This document shows positions 27,347-35,617 of a stretch of 64,000 bases of DNA, in pieces. The notes under the pieces were generated by a model that was not told the DNA's origin, did not search any database, and saw nothing but the letters and a program-made list of their open reading frames with translations. The position numbers and the translations under genes were made by a program. The DNA is taken from contig JAZKFT010000009.1 in NCBI GenBank assembly GCA_040386335.1, positions 62,001 through 126,000 on the forward strand, written 5' to 3'. This DNA is from JAZKFT01 sp040386335 (GTDB lineage Bacteria; Bacteroidota; Bacteroidia; Chitinophagales; Chitinophagaceae). The first letter of the stretch is position 1. Each line of letters starts with the position of its first letter.

Positions 27347-28651
27347 TTACACCCTTTTAATATCAGCGCCCAAAGCCCTTAACCGGTCATCTATATTTTG
27401 GTAGCCCCTGTCTATTTGTTCAATGTTTTGAATAATGCTTTTACCATCGGCACTTAGGGCAGCAATCAACAATGCCACCCCGGCCCTGATGTCGGGGCTG
27501 CTCATCGTGATACCGCGAAGTTTTTGCTCCCTGCCAAGACCCACTACAGCAGCGCGGTGTGGATCGCAGAGAATGATCTGGGCACCCATATCGATTAGTT
27601 TATCTGTGAAGAACAATCGGCTTTCGAACATCTTTTGATGAACGAGCACGGTGCCTCTTGCCTGTGTAGCCACTACTAACACGATACTGAGCAGATCCGG
27701 CGTAAAGCCAGGCCAGGGATGATCGTAAATGGTCAGTACACCACCATCCATAAAGGTTTGAATCTCATACACATCCTGTTCCGGAACAATAATATCATCC
27801 CCTTTCACATCGAATTGTATGCCCAGTTGACGAAACTTATCGGGTATCATACCGAGGTCGGTAATGCCGCAACCCTGGATGGTGACTGCACTTTGAGTCA
27901 TTGCGGCGAGCCCGATAAACGAGCCCACTTCAATCATATCAGGGAGAATGCGATGTTCTGTTCCGCCTAGTTTTTCCACACCGTTGATGGTAAGCATGTT
28001 ACTTCCGATTCCACTGATATCGCCACCCATTCGGTTAATCATCTTACACAATTGCTGCAGGTATGGTTCACAGGCGGCGTTATAAATAGTGGTGGTGCCT
28101 TCGGCAAGACAGGCTGCCATTACAATATTGGCGGTACCGGTTACCGATGGCTCATCCAGCAACATAAATGTTCCTTTCAATTGGCTTCCTTCCAGGTCGT
28201 AACAACCATTGTCGGTGTTATAGGTAAATGTGGCGCCCAGTTTCTCAAAGCCAATGATATGCGTATCCAGCCTGCGCCGTCCAATTTTATCGCCACCCGG
28301 TTTTGGTACAAATGCCTTCTTAAATCTTGCCAGCATGGGCCCGGCCATCATTACGGAGCCGCGCAGTTTACCGCTTTTTTTATGAAATGCCTTGGTGCTG
28401 AGGTAATCCAGGTTTACCTCGTCGGCCTGGAAAATGCAGGTATCTCTTAGTGGTCGTTCCACCTTTACCCCCATATCCTGCAGCAATTCTATAAGCAGGT
28501 TAACATCGATGATGTCGGGAATATTGGTGATGGTTATTTTTTCTGGCGATAGCAGAACGGCACAAAGTATTTGCAGGGCTTCATTCTTGGCGCCCTGCGG
28601 CACAATCGTGCCTGATAATTTTTTACCCCCTCTTACTTCAAAACTGGCCAT
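27347..28651 (-). CDS. murA: UDP-N-acetylglucosamine 1-carboxyvinyltransferase MurA
   Basis: 434 residues. Cytoplasmic first committed enzyme of peptidoglycan synthesis, transferring enolpyruvate from PEP to UDP-GlcNAc. GAKNEAL near the N-terminus, GSVMMAGPMLARF and the RRRLDTHI block match the family over the full length. The active-site loop reads PKPGGDKIG, so the residue aligned with E. coli Cys115 is Asp (D121). In other bacteria the Cys-to-Asp form is active and insensitive to fosfomycin. The gene is preceded by a heptad repeat array and, 129 bp upstream, by the DUF4290 gene on the same strand. Confidence 0.96.
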   Translation of the reverse strand: MASFEVRGGKKLSGTIVPQGAKNEALQILCAVLLSPEKITITNIPDIIDVNLLIELLQDMGVKVERPLRDTCIFQADEVNLDYLSTKAFHKKSGKLRGSVMMAGPMLARFKKAFVPKPGGDKIGRRRLDTHIIGFEKLGATFTYNTDNGCYDLEGSQLKGTFMLLDEPSVTGTANIVMAACLAEGTTTIYNAACEPYLQQLCKMINRMGGDISGIGSNMLTINGVEKLGGTEHRILPDMIEVGSFIGLAAMTQSAVTIQGCGITDLGMIPDKFRQLGIQFDVKGDDIIVPEQDVYEIQTFMDGGVLTIYDHPWPGFTPDLLSIVLVVATQARGTVLVHQKMFESRLFFTDKLIDMGAQIILCDPHRAAVVGLGREQKLRGITMSSPDIRAGVALLIAALSADGKSIIQNIEQIDRGYQNIDDRLRALGADIKRV

Positions 28652-28654
28652 AGT

Positions 28655-28710
28655 GATTTATGATTTCGGATGTATGATGTATGATTTTCTGATTGCGAAG
28701 TACGATTTCC
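28655..28710. repeat. eight-unit heptad array upstream of murA
   Basis: Reads GATTTAT, GATTTCG, GATGTAT, GATGTAT, GATTTTC, TGATTGC, GAAGTAC, GATTTCC with no loss of register. It starts four bases from the murA start codon, so it would lie in the 5' UTR or promoter. Same theme as 5993-6034. Confidence 0.8.
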
Positions 28711-28722
28711 TGCAATAAAAAA

Positions 28723-28742
28723 TCCCGAAAATAATCCCGGGA
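28723..28742 (-). terminator. terminator of the DUF4290 gene
   Basis: TCCCG (28723-28727) pairs with CGGGA (28738-28742). On the minus strand the stem is followed by a T-run (complement of 28715-28722). It separates the DUF4290 gene from murA. Confidence 0.55.
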
Positions 28743-28780
28743 AATTTTTATTTATTCATTTTCAATTAAGCCATTATCCA

Positions 28781-29566
28781 TTAAAACCGCTTCTTTTTAT
28801 TGAATTTATTGTTGGGATTGCTATTGGTACGTGCAGCAGCCTGCTGGGTATTTCCGCCCTGGTTACCACCATTCCGGTTCTCCCTGAATTGACCACCTGC
28901 ATTAGCCGCAGCGCCGCCACGGCCTTCGGTACGGTTATTATTATTGCGATTGTTATTGTTACGGAAGTTGCGGTTATTATTGGCACGTTTGGCATATCCG
29001 TAACCTTCTGTCTCATTAAAACTGGGGGCACGGTGACGTACAAAAGGAGTAGCGCTAAATTCCAGTTCCCCGTTTGTAATACTGTTTAACTCCTGGCGGA
29101 TACCATCGTCGTGTACCAATTCCTTATGCCAGTTGCTGTAAGCCAGCTTCATATAATGCGCTATCACATGCGCAAAGCCGCTTTTCTTGTCCGCGTTTTC
29201 TTCGGCCATAGCCTTGTTGATCACCAATTCCAGGTTCTTGCCAAGGTGATTGTACCTGGGCTTACGTTTGGGGTAACGCAGGGGGTCAGGCTTGGTTTTA
29301 TAAGTGGCCCTTTCCGGTTTGCCATAAGGACTCTCTACATCCAGTTTAAAATCGGAAATCACAAACAAATGATCCCATAGTTTGTGCTTATAATCTTCGA
29401 TGGTTTTAAGTTGCGGGTTAAGAAAAGCCATTAGTTCCACTACGCCTTCCGCCTGTTTCTGCTGGCTGGCTTTGTCTTCTACGGTTAAAATATGATCCAC
29501 CATTTTTTGTACATGGCGCCCATATTCCCTCATAACCAAATGTTCCCTTGCTGCGTTGTATTCCAT
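28781..29566 (-). CDS. DUF4290 protein with Asn-rich tail
   Basis: 261 residues. The first ~180 match the Bacteroidota-specific DUF4290 pattern (MEYNAAREHLVMREYGRHVQ, VVELMAFLNPQL, HLFVISDFKLDVESPYGKP). The C-terminal ~70 residues are low complexity, rich in Asn, Arg and Gly, ending NKFNKKKRF, and probably disordered or RNA-binding. DUF4290 genes often sit directly before murA, as here. The function is unproven; a cell-envelope or RNA-related role is speculation from context and the basic tail. Confidence 0.9.
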   Translation of the reverse strand: MEYNAAREHLVMREYGRHVQKMVDHILTVEDKASQQKQAEGVVELMAFLNPQLKTIEDYKHKLWDHLFVISDFKLDVESPYGKPERATYKTKPDPLRYPKRKPRYNHLGKNLELVINKAMAEENADKKSGFAHVIAHYMKLAYSNWHKELVHDDGIRQELNSITNGELEFSATPFVRHRAPSFNETEGYGYAKRANNNRNFRNNNNRNNNNRTEGRGGAAANAGGQFRENRNGGNQGGNTQQAAARTNSNPNNKFNKKKRF

Positions 29567-29745
29567 AAATTAAATAGTAATTGGCAGTAGCCAAAAGGCA
29601 ATAAACTAGATGCCCGAGTAAAAGATTCTAATGAGTAAGATTAAATAAATGTAAGCCAAATATTCCCAATTGGGTGGTTTTATGGCCAACAAGTTGGAAA
29701 AAGAAGCGAAACAGAAAGCTTTTACGGCTCTCCGCTTAAAAAAAG

Positions 29746-29819
29746 TGGACCCTGTAGGGAACGATCCTACGACCCCCTGATTATGAGTCAGGTGCTCTAA
29801 CCAACTGAGCTAAGGGTCC
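29746..29819 (-). tRNA. tRNA-Ile(CAU), unusual T-loop
   Basis: 74 nt, no encoded CCA, discriminator A. Acceptor GGACCCT pairs with AGGGTCC; the D-arm is AGCTCAGTTGGTTAGAGC; the anticodon stem CCTGA/TCAGG carries loop CTCATAA. A CAU anticodon could be Met or lysidine-modified Ile. The C4-C5 acceptor pairs favour Ile2, as these are determinants for TilS in E. coli. The T-stem GTAGG/CCTAC is sound, but the loop reads ATCGTTC where TTCGAAT-like is expected, so positions 54 and 58 are A and U instead of U and A. Confidence 0.8.
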
Positions 29820-29829
29820 AATATTTTGT

Positions 29830-29938
29830 TTGGTCAATTGTCATTTGGTCAATAAGTCATTGATCAAAAGGATAACTGAACTATTATTATAGAACTTAGA
29901 AATAAAATGACCATTGACTTATTGACCCAATGACCAAC
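29830..29938. repeat. mirrored 7/8-nt repeat hairpin
   Basis: Left arm (29830-29866) repeats GTCA at 7- or 8-nt spacing (TTGGTCA, ATTGTCA, TTGGTCA, AATAAGTCA). Right arm (29904-29938) repeats TGAC at the mirrored spacing and is its imperfect reverse complement. It lies just upstream of the tRNA. Confidence 0.7.
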
Positions 29939-30043
29939 CCCATTCCGGGCTGCGAAAATATAGAAATTCACAAATCAGATTTCAATATTTTACTTTGCCC
30001 ATTATTTAATTTTTAAAAACCGTGCCGGTAAAAAGAAATCCTT

Positions 30044-30679
30044 ATGGCTGAACCAACAATAAAAAACATCATTTTCGATCTCGGCGGAGTGTTTTTAGAT
30101 GTAGATTACCAAAAAACAAAACAGGCTTTTGTAGATCTCGGGATCATAAACTTCGACGACTTTTACCAACAGTCTTTTTCCAATCCACTATTCGCAAAAT
30201 TAGAAAAAGGGCTTATTTCACCCGAAATTTTCTACGACTATTTTAGAGAGGCAACGGGAATTCCATTATCGAACCAGCAAATTGAAACAGCATGGAATGC
30301 CATGCTAGGAAGTTTCAGAAAAAGTAGTGTGGCCGTTCTACCCATTCTCAAACAACGATACAATACCTTCCTTCTTAGTAATACCAATGCGATCCATCAT
30401 AAAGCATTTGGTGAAATTCATCAACGGGAGTTTGGCAACACTGATTTCGACGATCATTTTCACAAAGCCTATTACTCTCATTTATACCACGAACGGAAGC
30501 CTGAAACCATCGCCTACGAGGTAATTTTAGCGGAGAATAACCTGGAAAAAGAAGAGACCCTTTTCATAGACGATACCCTGAAAAATATCAATGGTGCCCT
30601 TTCTGCAGGAATACAGGTATTATTTCTTGAAAATGGAGCTTTGCTGGAAGATGTTTTGAAAAATGCCATCCCATTTTAA
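30044..30679 (+). CDS. HAD-superfamily hydrolase (subfamily IA, YihX-like)
   Basis: 211 residues. Motif I is FDLGGVFLDV (Asp nucleophile, Gly instead of the second Asp, as in the YihX/epoxide-hydrolase-like branch). Motif II is FLLSNTNAIH, then a Lys region HERKPETIAYE, and motif IV is FIDDTLKNINGA. It is cytosolic and likely a small phosphatase acting on sugar phosphates or nucleotides. Start ATG 30044. It stands alone between the tRNA spacer and a convergent DUF4834-like gene. Confidence 0.9.
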   Translation: MAEPTIKNIIFDLGGVFLDVDYQKTKQAFVDLGIINFDDFYQQSFSNPLFAKLEKGLISPEIFYDYFREATGIPLSNQQIETAWNAMLGSFRKSSVAVLPILKQRYNTFLLSNTNAIHHKAFGEIHQREFGNTDFDDHFHKAYYSHLYHERKPETIAYEVILAENNLEKEETLFIDDTLKNINGALSAGIQVLFLENGALLEDVLKNAIPF

Positions 30680-30694
30680 AAGCAGGATTTTCCG

Positions 30695-30967
30695 TTAGAG
30701 GTCCTCGTACTCAATATAATCTTCTTTAGCACCTGGTTTTCCCGAGGTGGTTCTGCCCAAATGAGTACCATGATTTGCTGTGGCCTGCTGGCGTGGGGCT
30801 TGTTGATTATAAGCTTCTTCCATCTTTTCTTTCATAGCGCTGAACTGCTTCTTCACCTGGCTGGTAGTGTTGATTACGGGTATCAAAAAACCGAAGATGA
30901 AACGGTATAAAAGATAAATGCCTAAAGCAATAAGAATTACTTGCATGCTGTAAAGATAAATTTCCAT
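30695..30967 (-). CDS. DUF4834-like small membrane protein
   Basis: 90 residues from ATG 30967 (the frame extends three codons to a TTG). One membrane helix near the N-terminus (MQVILIALGIYLLYRFIFGFLIPVI, split by charges), then a charged helix KKQFSAMKEKMEEAY and a disordered tail. This layout matches the Bacteroidota DUF4834 proteins. Convergent with the HAD gene at 15 bp distance. Function unknown. Confidence 0.75.
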   Translation of the reverse strand: MEIYLYSMQVILIALGIYLLYRFIFGFLIPVINTTSQVKKQFSAMKEKMEEAYNQQAPRQQATANHGTHLGRTTSGKPGAKEDYIEYEDL

Positions 30968-31054
30968 CGGATTCAATAGCTGTTAAGATTTATAAAAAGG
31001 CTGGGATGTAACTGGACCACATTCTACCTTGCAGCTTCAGTAAAAAACAAACAG

Positions 31055-31795
31055 ATGAAGTATCGGATCGCAAAAACATTTCTTACGGGCATAGTAGCCA
31101 TGCTACTAACCGCCGGCCCGGCAATGGCTCAAAAAAAAGGGATTTTCAAAACCATTCTTGATAAAGCTACAGGCGCCAGTTCCGGAAAAGACTCGTTGAG
31201 CAACGGTGACATCGTAAGTGGTTTAAAAGAGGCATTAAACGTGGGTACACAAAACAGCACGGGAAAATTATCTATCGCAGATGGGTTTTTAAAAGATGCC
31301 GCTGTAAAAATATTGCTGCCGGCCGAAGTTCAAAAAGTAGAAAAAACCTTGCGCACCTTTGGTATGGGCAAACTGGCCGACAACGCAATTCTAAGTCTGA
31401 ACCGGGCAGCTGAAGATGCGTCAAAAAAAGCAGCTCCCATTTTTTTATCTGCCATTAAAAACATGAATATCAGTGATGCACTGGGCATTTTAAAGGGTGG
31501 CGACACTTCCGCAACCTCTTATCTCAAGAAAACTACCGGCACATTGTTAACTGCAGCGTTTAAGCCCGTTATCGATTCATCATTGATTAAAACAGATGCC
31601 ACCAAATACTGGAAAGATATGTTTACCACCTACAATAAATTTTCGTCCAAAAAGGTGGAAACCGACCTCAGTGCTTATGTTACTCAAAAAGCAATGGATG
31701 GTATTTTTTACTATGTAGCTCTTGAGGAAAAAAATATCCGCAAAAACCCGGTTGGTTATGCTAGCGATATTCTAAAGAAGGTGTTTGGCAAATAA
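31055..31795 (+). CDS. DUF4197 exported protein
   Basis: 246 residues with signal peptide ending AGPAMAQ. Features of DUF4197: IVSGLKEALNVGTQNS, VKILLPAEVQKVEKTL, LNRAAEDASKKAAPIF and YVTQKAMDGIFYYVALEEK. An all-helical periplasmic protein of unknown function that is widespread in Bacteroidota and Proteobacteria. It ends in a strong terminator shared with the convergent small gene. Confidence 0.92.
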   Translation: MKYRIAKTFLTGIVAMLLTAGPAMAQKKGIFKTILDKATGASSGKDSLSNGDIVSGLKEALNVGTQNSTGKLSIADGFLKDAAVKILLPAEVQKVEKTLRTFGMGKLADNAILSLNRAAEDASKKAAPIFLSAIKNMNISDALGILKGGDTSATSYLKKTTGTLLTAAFKPVIDSSLIKTDATKYWKDMFTTYNKFSSKKVETDLSAYVTQKAMDGIFYYVALEEKNIRKNPVGYASDILKKVFGK

Positions 31796-31810
31796 TGAAG
31801 TCAATTACAA

Positions 31811-31841
31811 AAGAAGAGGGGCCAAAATGGCCCCTCTTCTT
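31811..31841. terminator. bidirectional intrinsic terminator
   Basis: A perfect 14-bp stem (AAGAAGAGGGGCCA / TGGCCCCTCTTCTT) with an AAA loop, between convergent genes ending at 31795 and 31847. Confidence 0.88.
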
Positions 31842-31846
31842 TTGCG

Positions 31847-32095
31847 CTAATTCTTATTATAAATAAAAATAAATGGTTTGTGACTTTTTTCCCGGATCGC
31901 GTGGGCGACAAGGTGAGGCCGTTTTATCACCCGGTACTTATTGAGATCAATAACTTCATTTACAACCGCATAGGTGCTCATTGATTCAATACCGTACAAT
32001 ATTTCGTTTATTAGAAAAAGCTCCTTTTCCATTTCCACATTACTTAATGCGGCAAATCTTGATACAAATAATAAATCGCGGCTACCGTTTCGCAT
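31847..32095 (-). CDS. small hypothetical protein (82 aa)
   Basis: Start at ATG 32095 (MRNGSRDLLF); the frame is open to a TTG further up, but a consensus promoter ends just above the ATG, so the shorter form is right. The sequence is soluble, helical in the first half (EKELFLINEILYGIESM), with a basic C-terminus (RVIKRPHLVAHAIREKSHKP). No family recognised. Good promoter and terminator on either side support a real gene. Confidence 0.6.
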   Translation of the reverse strand: MRNGSRDLLFVSRFAALSNVEMEKELFLINEILYGIESMSTYAVVNEVIDLNKYRVIKRPHLVAHAIREKSHKPFIFIYNKN

Positions 32096-32110
32096 AGAAC
32101 ATCCCGGGTT

Positions 32111-32142
32111 CAAAAATAAAATTGTAAAAAATTAATACCCAA
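32111..32142 (-). promoter_or_regulatory. consensus promoter TTG-N21-TATTTTTG
   Basis: On the minus strand TTG (32142-32140) and TATTTTTG (32118-32111) are 21 bp apart, matching the Bacteroidota -33/-7 consensus. It drives the 82-aa gene with a leader of roughly ten bases. It overlaps the last codons of the upstream lipoprotein gene. Confidence 0.65.
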
Positions 32143-32254
32143 CCATACCGCTTCTATTTGGACACCCACAACCTTTTGCAGATTTTGACGAACCACAAGA
32201 TGCAAATAGCAACGCCAGCACAGAAAATACGATCAAAGTCTTCTTTATGTTCAT
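32132..32254 (-). CDS. 40-aa lipoprotein
   Basis: ATG 32254 to TAA 32132. MNIKKTLIVFSVLALLFASC is a complete lipoprotein signal with lipobox FASC. The 21-residue mature part is GSSKSAKGCGCPNRSGMVGY-like with two further Cys. Such tiny Cys/Gly-rich lipoproteins recur in Bacteroidota, but I know of no function. The next gene's promoter lies within its 3' end. Confidence 0.65.
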   Translation of the reverse strand: MNIKKTLIVFSVLALLFASCGSSKSAKGCGCPNRSGMVGY

Positions 32255-32308
32255 GGTAGTAAAAATGATTTGTGTAAAATAACTATTTTCCGCTTGTAAT
32301 TATTGTTC

Positions 32309-33421
32309 ATGCCTGTTTTCAACGAAAAAATTAACACTACCATTCTCATCGCCCCGCTTGACTGGGGGCTCGGTCACGCTACCCGTTGTATACCTATTAT
32401 CCGGTATTTATTGCAAAAACAGTGCCGTGTAATTTTAGCGACAAGTGGCTATCACCAGGTTTTACTGCAACAGGAGTTTCCTGGTATACAATGTATTCAG
32501 CTGGATGGCTACGGCATTATATATGGAAAAAAAAATGTACTACTAAGACTGGCGTTACAACTACCGCATTTTTTGAGGAACGTAAAGAAGGAAAATAAAT
32601 GGCTGGAAAAAATTATTGACAATTATCAAATTGACGCTGTAATCAGCGACAATCGCTATGGATTGTATACCAGCAAAATCCCTTGTGTATTCATTACGCA
32701 CCAGTTACAGGTAAAGGCTCCACAATTTTTTAAGTGGGTCGAAGGTTTTAGCAGGAAACGCCTATACTTGTATATCAACCGCTTTACAGAATGCTGGGTT
32801 CCGGATGCTGAAAATGTGTCCGAAAGCCTGGCAGGCACGCTCAGTCACCCTAAGGTTCTTCCAGGTCTGCCGGTTAAATATATTGGCTGGTTAACCCGTT
32901 TTAAAGTAACGGGTGTACCCCGGAAAAAATATATGGCCACAATTAGCCTGAGTGGCCCGGAACCACAACGCAGCCTCCTGGAAGCCATTATTCTACCCCA
33001 GCTAAAAAATGCAGAAGGCCATTTTTTACTGATCAGGGGCATGCCTGGTGAAACCACGCTTCCATTATTGCCAGCGAACATTTCAGTCGTGAACCACCTC
33101 GGTGCAAATGATATGCAGCTGGCATTCTCAGAAAGCAACTATATCATTAGCCGCAGCGGCTATAGTACACTGATGGATATGAAAGTGTTGCAGTGCAAAT
33201 GCATCTTCATCCCTACGCCGGGACAAACAGAACAGGAGTATTTAGGCGAATGCCTTGCGACAAAAAAAATGGCGATCGTGAAGCGGCAGGAAGGATTTGA
33301 TCTTTTGAAGGCCTTGACAGAAGCAGCCCACTTTGATTTTAAATTGGTTTCTATTTACCAAAATCAATTGCTTGAACCAGTGATTAACAACTGGTTAACC
33401 GGGCTAAAATATTCGTCATAG
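32309..33421 (+). CDS. MurG-like (GT28-type) glycosyltransferase
   Basis: 370 residues from ATG 32309 (an upstream in-frame TTG exists). The N-terminal domain opens APLDWGLGHATRCIPII, the glycine-rich acceptor loop of MurG/GT28-like enzymes. The C-terminal domain has SLSGPEPQR, the YIISRSGYSTLMD block and PTPGQTEQEYLG, the nucleotide-sugar contact region. It is cytoplasmic or membrane-associated and likely transfers a UDP-sugar to a lipid or small acceptor. No peptidoglycan genes are adjacent, so murG itself is unlikely. Confidence 0.85.
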   Translation: MPVFNEKINTTILIAPLDWGLGHATRCIPIIRYLLQKQCRVILATSGYHQVLLQQEFPGIQCIQLDGYGIIYGKKNVLLRLALQLPHFLRNVKKENKWLEKIIDNYQIDAVISDNRYGLYTSKIPCVFITHQLQVKAPQFFKWVEGFSRKRLYLYINRFTECWVPDAENVSESLAGTLSHPKVLPGLPVKYIGWLTRFKVTGVPRKKYMATISLSGPEPQRSLLEAIILPQLKNAEGHFLLIRGMPGETTLPLLPANISVVNHLGANDMQLAFSESNYIISRSGYSTLMDMKVLQCKCIFIPTPGQTEQEYLGECLATKKMAIVKRQEGFDLLKALTEAAHFDFKLVSIYQNQLLEPVINNWLTGLKYSS

Positions 33422-33471
33422 CGTAGCATTTATACGACTTAGAAACTTATTTGGCTTTGACCTTTAACAAC

Positions 33472-34590
33472 TCATTCTTGATGCTTTGTGAATGAGTCTT
33501 CCTTAAATACTGGCTCATACTGGTAATATAAGCTGCTAAATATAAAAAAGCCTGCCAACGCCATGACAGCGCCTATCACCCAAAACTCAGTAAGTGGTAG
33601 TACGAAAAAGGAGCAGACGCAAACCACCCCGACTGACATGATATACTCCGAACTGTTCAGGTTTTTTTCGTAGGCGATACTACCGAAGAATATCAATTGA
33701 CCAATAAAATAAATGATGAGCGACAGCGGTTGGGTTCCAAAGCCGGTAGCGGGCAAATAGTAAAAAAGTATAGCAGTTTCCGGCAAAAGCAAGGCCGTAT
33801 AGGCAACCGGGAACAACAAAAATATTTTAACCCGAGGAATGGGCAAATTGCGCAAACCAGGAAAGCCGCTTTCCAGGAATCGGACATAGTCGTAAGCCAC
33901 CAATGCATGTGCAGCAATCGCCACCTGGTAAAACAATATAAAATCGCTGAGATTATTATTCCCGGCATTCCAGACCAACGGGATGAAGAGAACGGTGAAA
34001 GAAGCCAGTTTTACACCCACCAGTTTCATTTTGCCTTTGTAAAAACTATGCCAGAGCAACAGTGTATAAAATGGCTTCGGGATCTGGAATGGAAGTTCTG
34101 GCCATTGCCAGCCGGCACCAGTTCGCATTAAAGAACGATAGCAAAGCAAACCTGTAGCTGCGATCAATAACCCTATAAAGAAGATGATACCAATGGCTGG
34201 TAAAATATAGCCGGTGTAAAAACCTACGCCTGCCGTTACTGCGGCGTAGGCCCAAACAGGAGCCAGCAAAATGGTTTGCACGCCGGCAAATAAGAGAAGC
34301 AGTTTATCTGGCATTAATGCTTGCAATTGCTTAATAAATACATGGTCTTCGTCCTGCAATTTTTTCACAACAAAAGACAAGGTTTTAAAGCCGTATAATA
34401 GCCAGGCAATTGCAACCACAGAAAGCGTAACCGGCGAAAGCAACATGCTCTGCATCAACTGGTAGTGATACAACCTCGGATTTTGTGCCACCCCAAACAC
34501 CGCCACAAATAAAAACAGGAACAGGCCCGAATTGCGCTGAAAAAATGGAAGCACCATTATTTTCCAGAGGATATGCATTGCAAACTTCAT
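33472..34590 (-). CDS. ABC transporter permease (multi-span)
   Basis: 372 residues with about ten hydrophobic segments (for example LLFAGVQTILLAPVWAYAAV, ILPAIGIIFFIGLLIAATGL, LILFYQVAIAAHALVAY). There is no catalytic motif. It overlaps the upstream ATP-binding gene by 4 bp (ATGA), so the pair forms one transporter. Direction of transport and substrate are unknown; this size and topology fit simple ABC-2-like exporters of Bacteroidota. Confidence 0.8.
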   Translation of the reverse strand: MKFAMHILWKIMVLPFFQRNSGLFLFLFVAVFGVAQNPRLYHYQLMQSMLLSPVTLSVVAIAWLLYGFKTLSFVVKKLQDEDHVFIKQLQALMPDKLLLLFAGVQTILLAPVWAYAAVTAGVGFYTGYILPAIGIIFFIGLLIAATGLLCYRSLMRTGAGWQWPELPFQIPKPFYTLLLWHSFYKGKMKLVGVKLASFTVLFIPLVWNAGNNNLSDFILFYQVAIAAHALVAYDYVRFLESGFPGLRNLPIPRVKIFLLFPVAYTALLLPETAILFYYLPATGFGTQPLSLIIYFIGQLIFFGSIAYEKNLNSSEYIMSVGVVCVCSFFVLPLTEFWVIGAVMALAGFFIFSSLYYQYEPVFKEDSFTKHQE

Positions 34591-35222
34591 GGCTGTACGC
34601 TTATGGTTTTATTGGTCGCAACCAGTGTAGTCAGTTCTATGTTGTGATGTGGAAAATCCATATCCTGGTGAGAGGTCAGCAACATGCCGGTATGGTTTGC
34701 CGTATACTGTTCGATGCGTTGCAACACGACCTGTATAGCTTCCGCGTCGAGTGTTATCAATGGCTCATCCAACAATATCCATTGGGCTGTGCCGGTGAAG
34801 GCCAGTACCAACGATAACTTCTTAAGCATACCGCTGGAATAGGCACCTGTCTGTTTATTGAGCGCCTCATTTGATAGATGTAGTTCCTCACAAAAACGCA
34901 GGCAACCGGCTTTGTTGCCCTTACGTGTTTCCACGTAAAAATCAATGAGCTCCATGCCGGTTAAAAAGGTAGGGAATACGGGTGCGGCTTCACCAAAACC
35001 CACCATTTGCCGGTGCCGCATTTTCTGTTTTTGTAAATCGATCCCGTTAATGGTGATGCTACCTTCATAAGGAATAAAACCGGCTAACGATTTCAGTAAA
35101 GTAGATTTTCCGCTACCGTTGATGCCCTTAAGCCAATAGGTGGCCCGGGGCATTTCGAATGATGGAATATCGAGTATGAGCGTACCTGAGTATTGCTTTT
35201 TAAAGGCTTTGAATTGAATCAT
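34587..35222 (-). CDS. ABC transporter ATP-binding protein
   Basis: 211 residues from ATG 35222 (MIQFKAFKKQYSG). The longer frame to 35333 adds an unrelated N-terminus and is rejected. Walker A is GINGSGKSTLL, the signature is YSSGMLKKLSLVLAF, Walker B is WILLDEPLITLD, and a His switch follows in LLTSHQDMD. It energises the membrane protein encoded directly downstream (4-bp overlap). Confidence 0.93.
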   Translation of the reverse strand: MIQFKAFKKQYSGTLILDIPSFEMPRATYWLKGINGSGKSTLLKSLAGFIPYEGSITINGIDLQKQKMRHRQMVGFGEAAPVFPTFLTGMELIDFYVETRKGNKAGCLRFCEELHLSNEALNKQTGAYSSGMLKKLSLVLAFTGTAQWILLDEPLITLDAEAIQVVLQRIEQYTANHTGMLLTSHQDMDFPHHNIELTTLVATNKTISVQP

Positions 35223-35503
35223 GGAGTGAAAAGTAAGAGAATTTTGGAAAGGTATGGAACTGCGGCAACTACCAAAGCAAACCTCTGCCAGTTTCAATAA
35301 TGCCCAATTACAATTGACAAACCGTGTTGCCACCCAGGTGAAAAACGGCAGACCCGTTCCGCTGTATCGCCCAAACCCACACTTTGGCTCTTCACACTGT
35401 TATTATCTATTGCCATTTTGTGAAAACGGCTACAGTACGGCGTTTGCAGAAAGCGGTTTTTTAGAAATTTATTGGCGGGATAATAGCTTTCTGCTTATAT
35501 AAG

Positions 35504-35538
35504 CTGCGGAATGTGATAAAAAATGACATATTCCGCAG
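35504..35538. repeat. 35-nt hairpin, copy 1
   Basis: Nine-base arms CTGCGGAAT and ATTCCGCAG with a 17-nt A-rich loop containing AAAAAATGA, followed by GTTATCA. Same length and arms as copies 2 and 3. Confidence 0.85.
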
Positions 35539-35556
35539 GTTATCATTTTGTATAAT

Positions 35557-35591
35557 CCGCGGAATGTAACAAAAAATGATAGATTCCGCAG
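35557..35591. repeat. 35-nt hairpin, copy 2
   Basis: Arms CCGCGGAAT and ATTCCGCAG, again a 17-nt loop with AAAAAATGA, followed by GTTATCA. Starts 53 bp after copy 1 and overlaps the region where the -33 contact of the ATPase promoter would be. Confidence 0.85.
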
Positions 35592-35609
35592 GTTATCAAA
35601 ATTGGCTAC

Positions 35610-35617
35610 CTATATTT
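35610..35617 (+). promoter_or_regulatory. -7 box TATATTTG of the ATPase gene
   Basis: Exact TAnnTTTG, 19 bp upstream of the ATG at 35637. A good TTG at the -33 position is lacking; hairpin copy 2 ends at that place. Confidence 0.45.

Larger units (their letters stand above)
29567..30043. other. spacer holding tRNA-Ile and a heptad hairpin
   Basis: No protein gene seen. It holds the tRNA at 29746-29819 and the mirrored repeat at 29830-29938. Confidence 0.6.

Noticed and set aside
35254..35502. 82-codon plus-strand open frame upstream of the ATPase gene
   Set aside because: No promoter, no recognisable domain, and its start overlaps the 5' side of the divergent ABC gene. Composition looks random.
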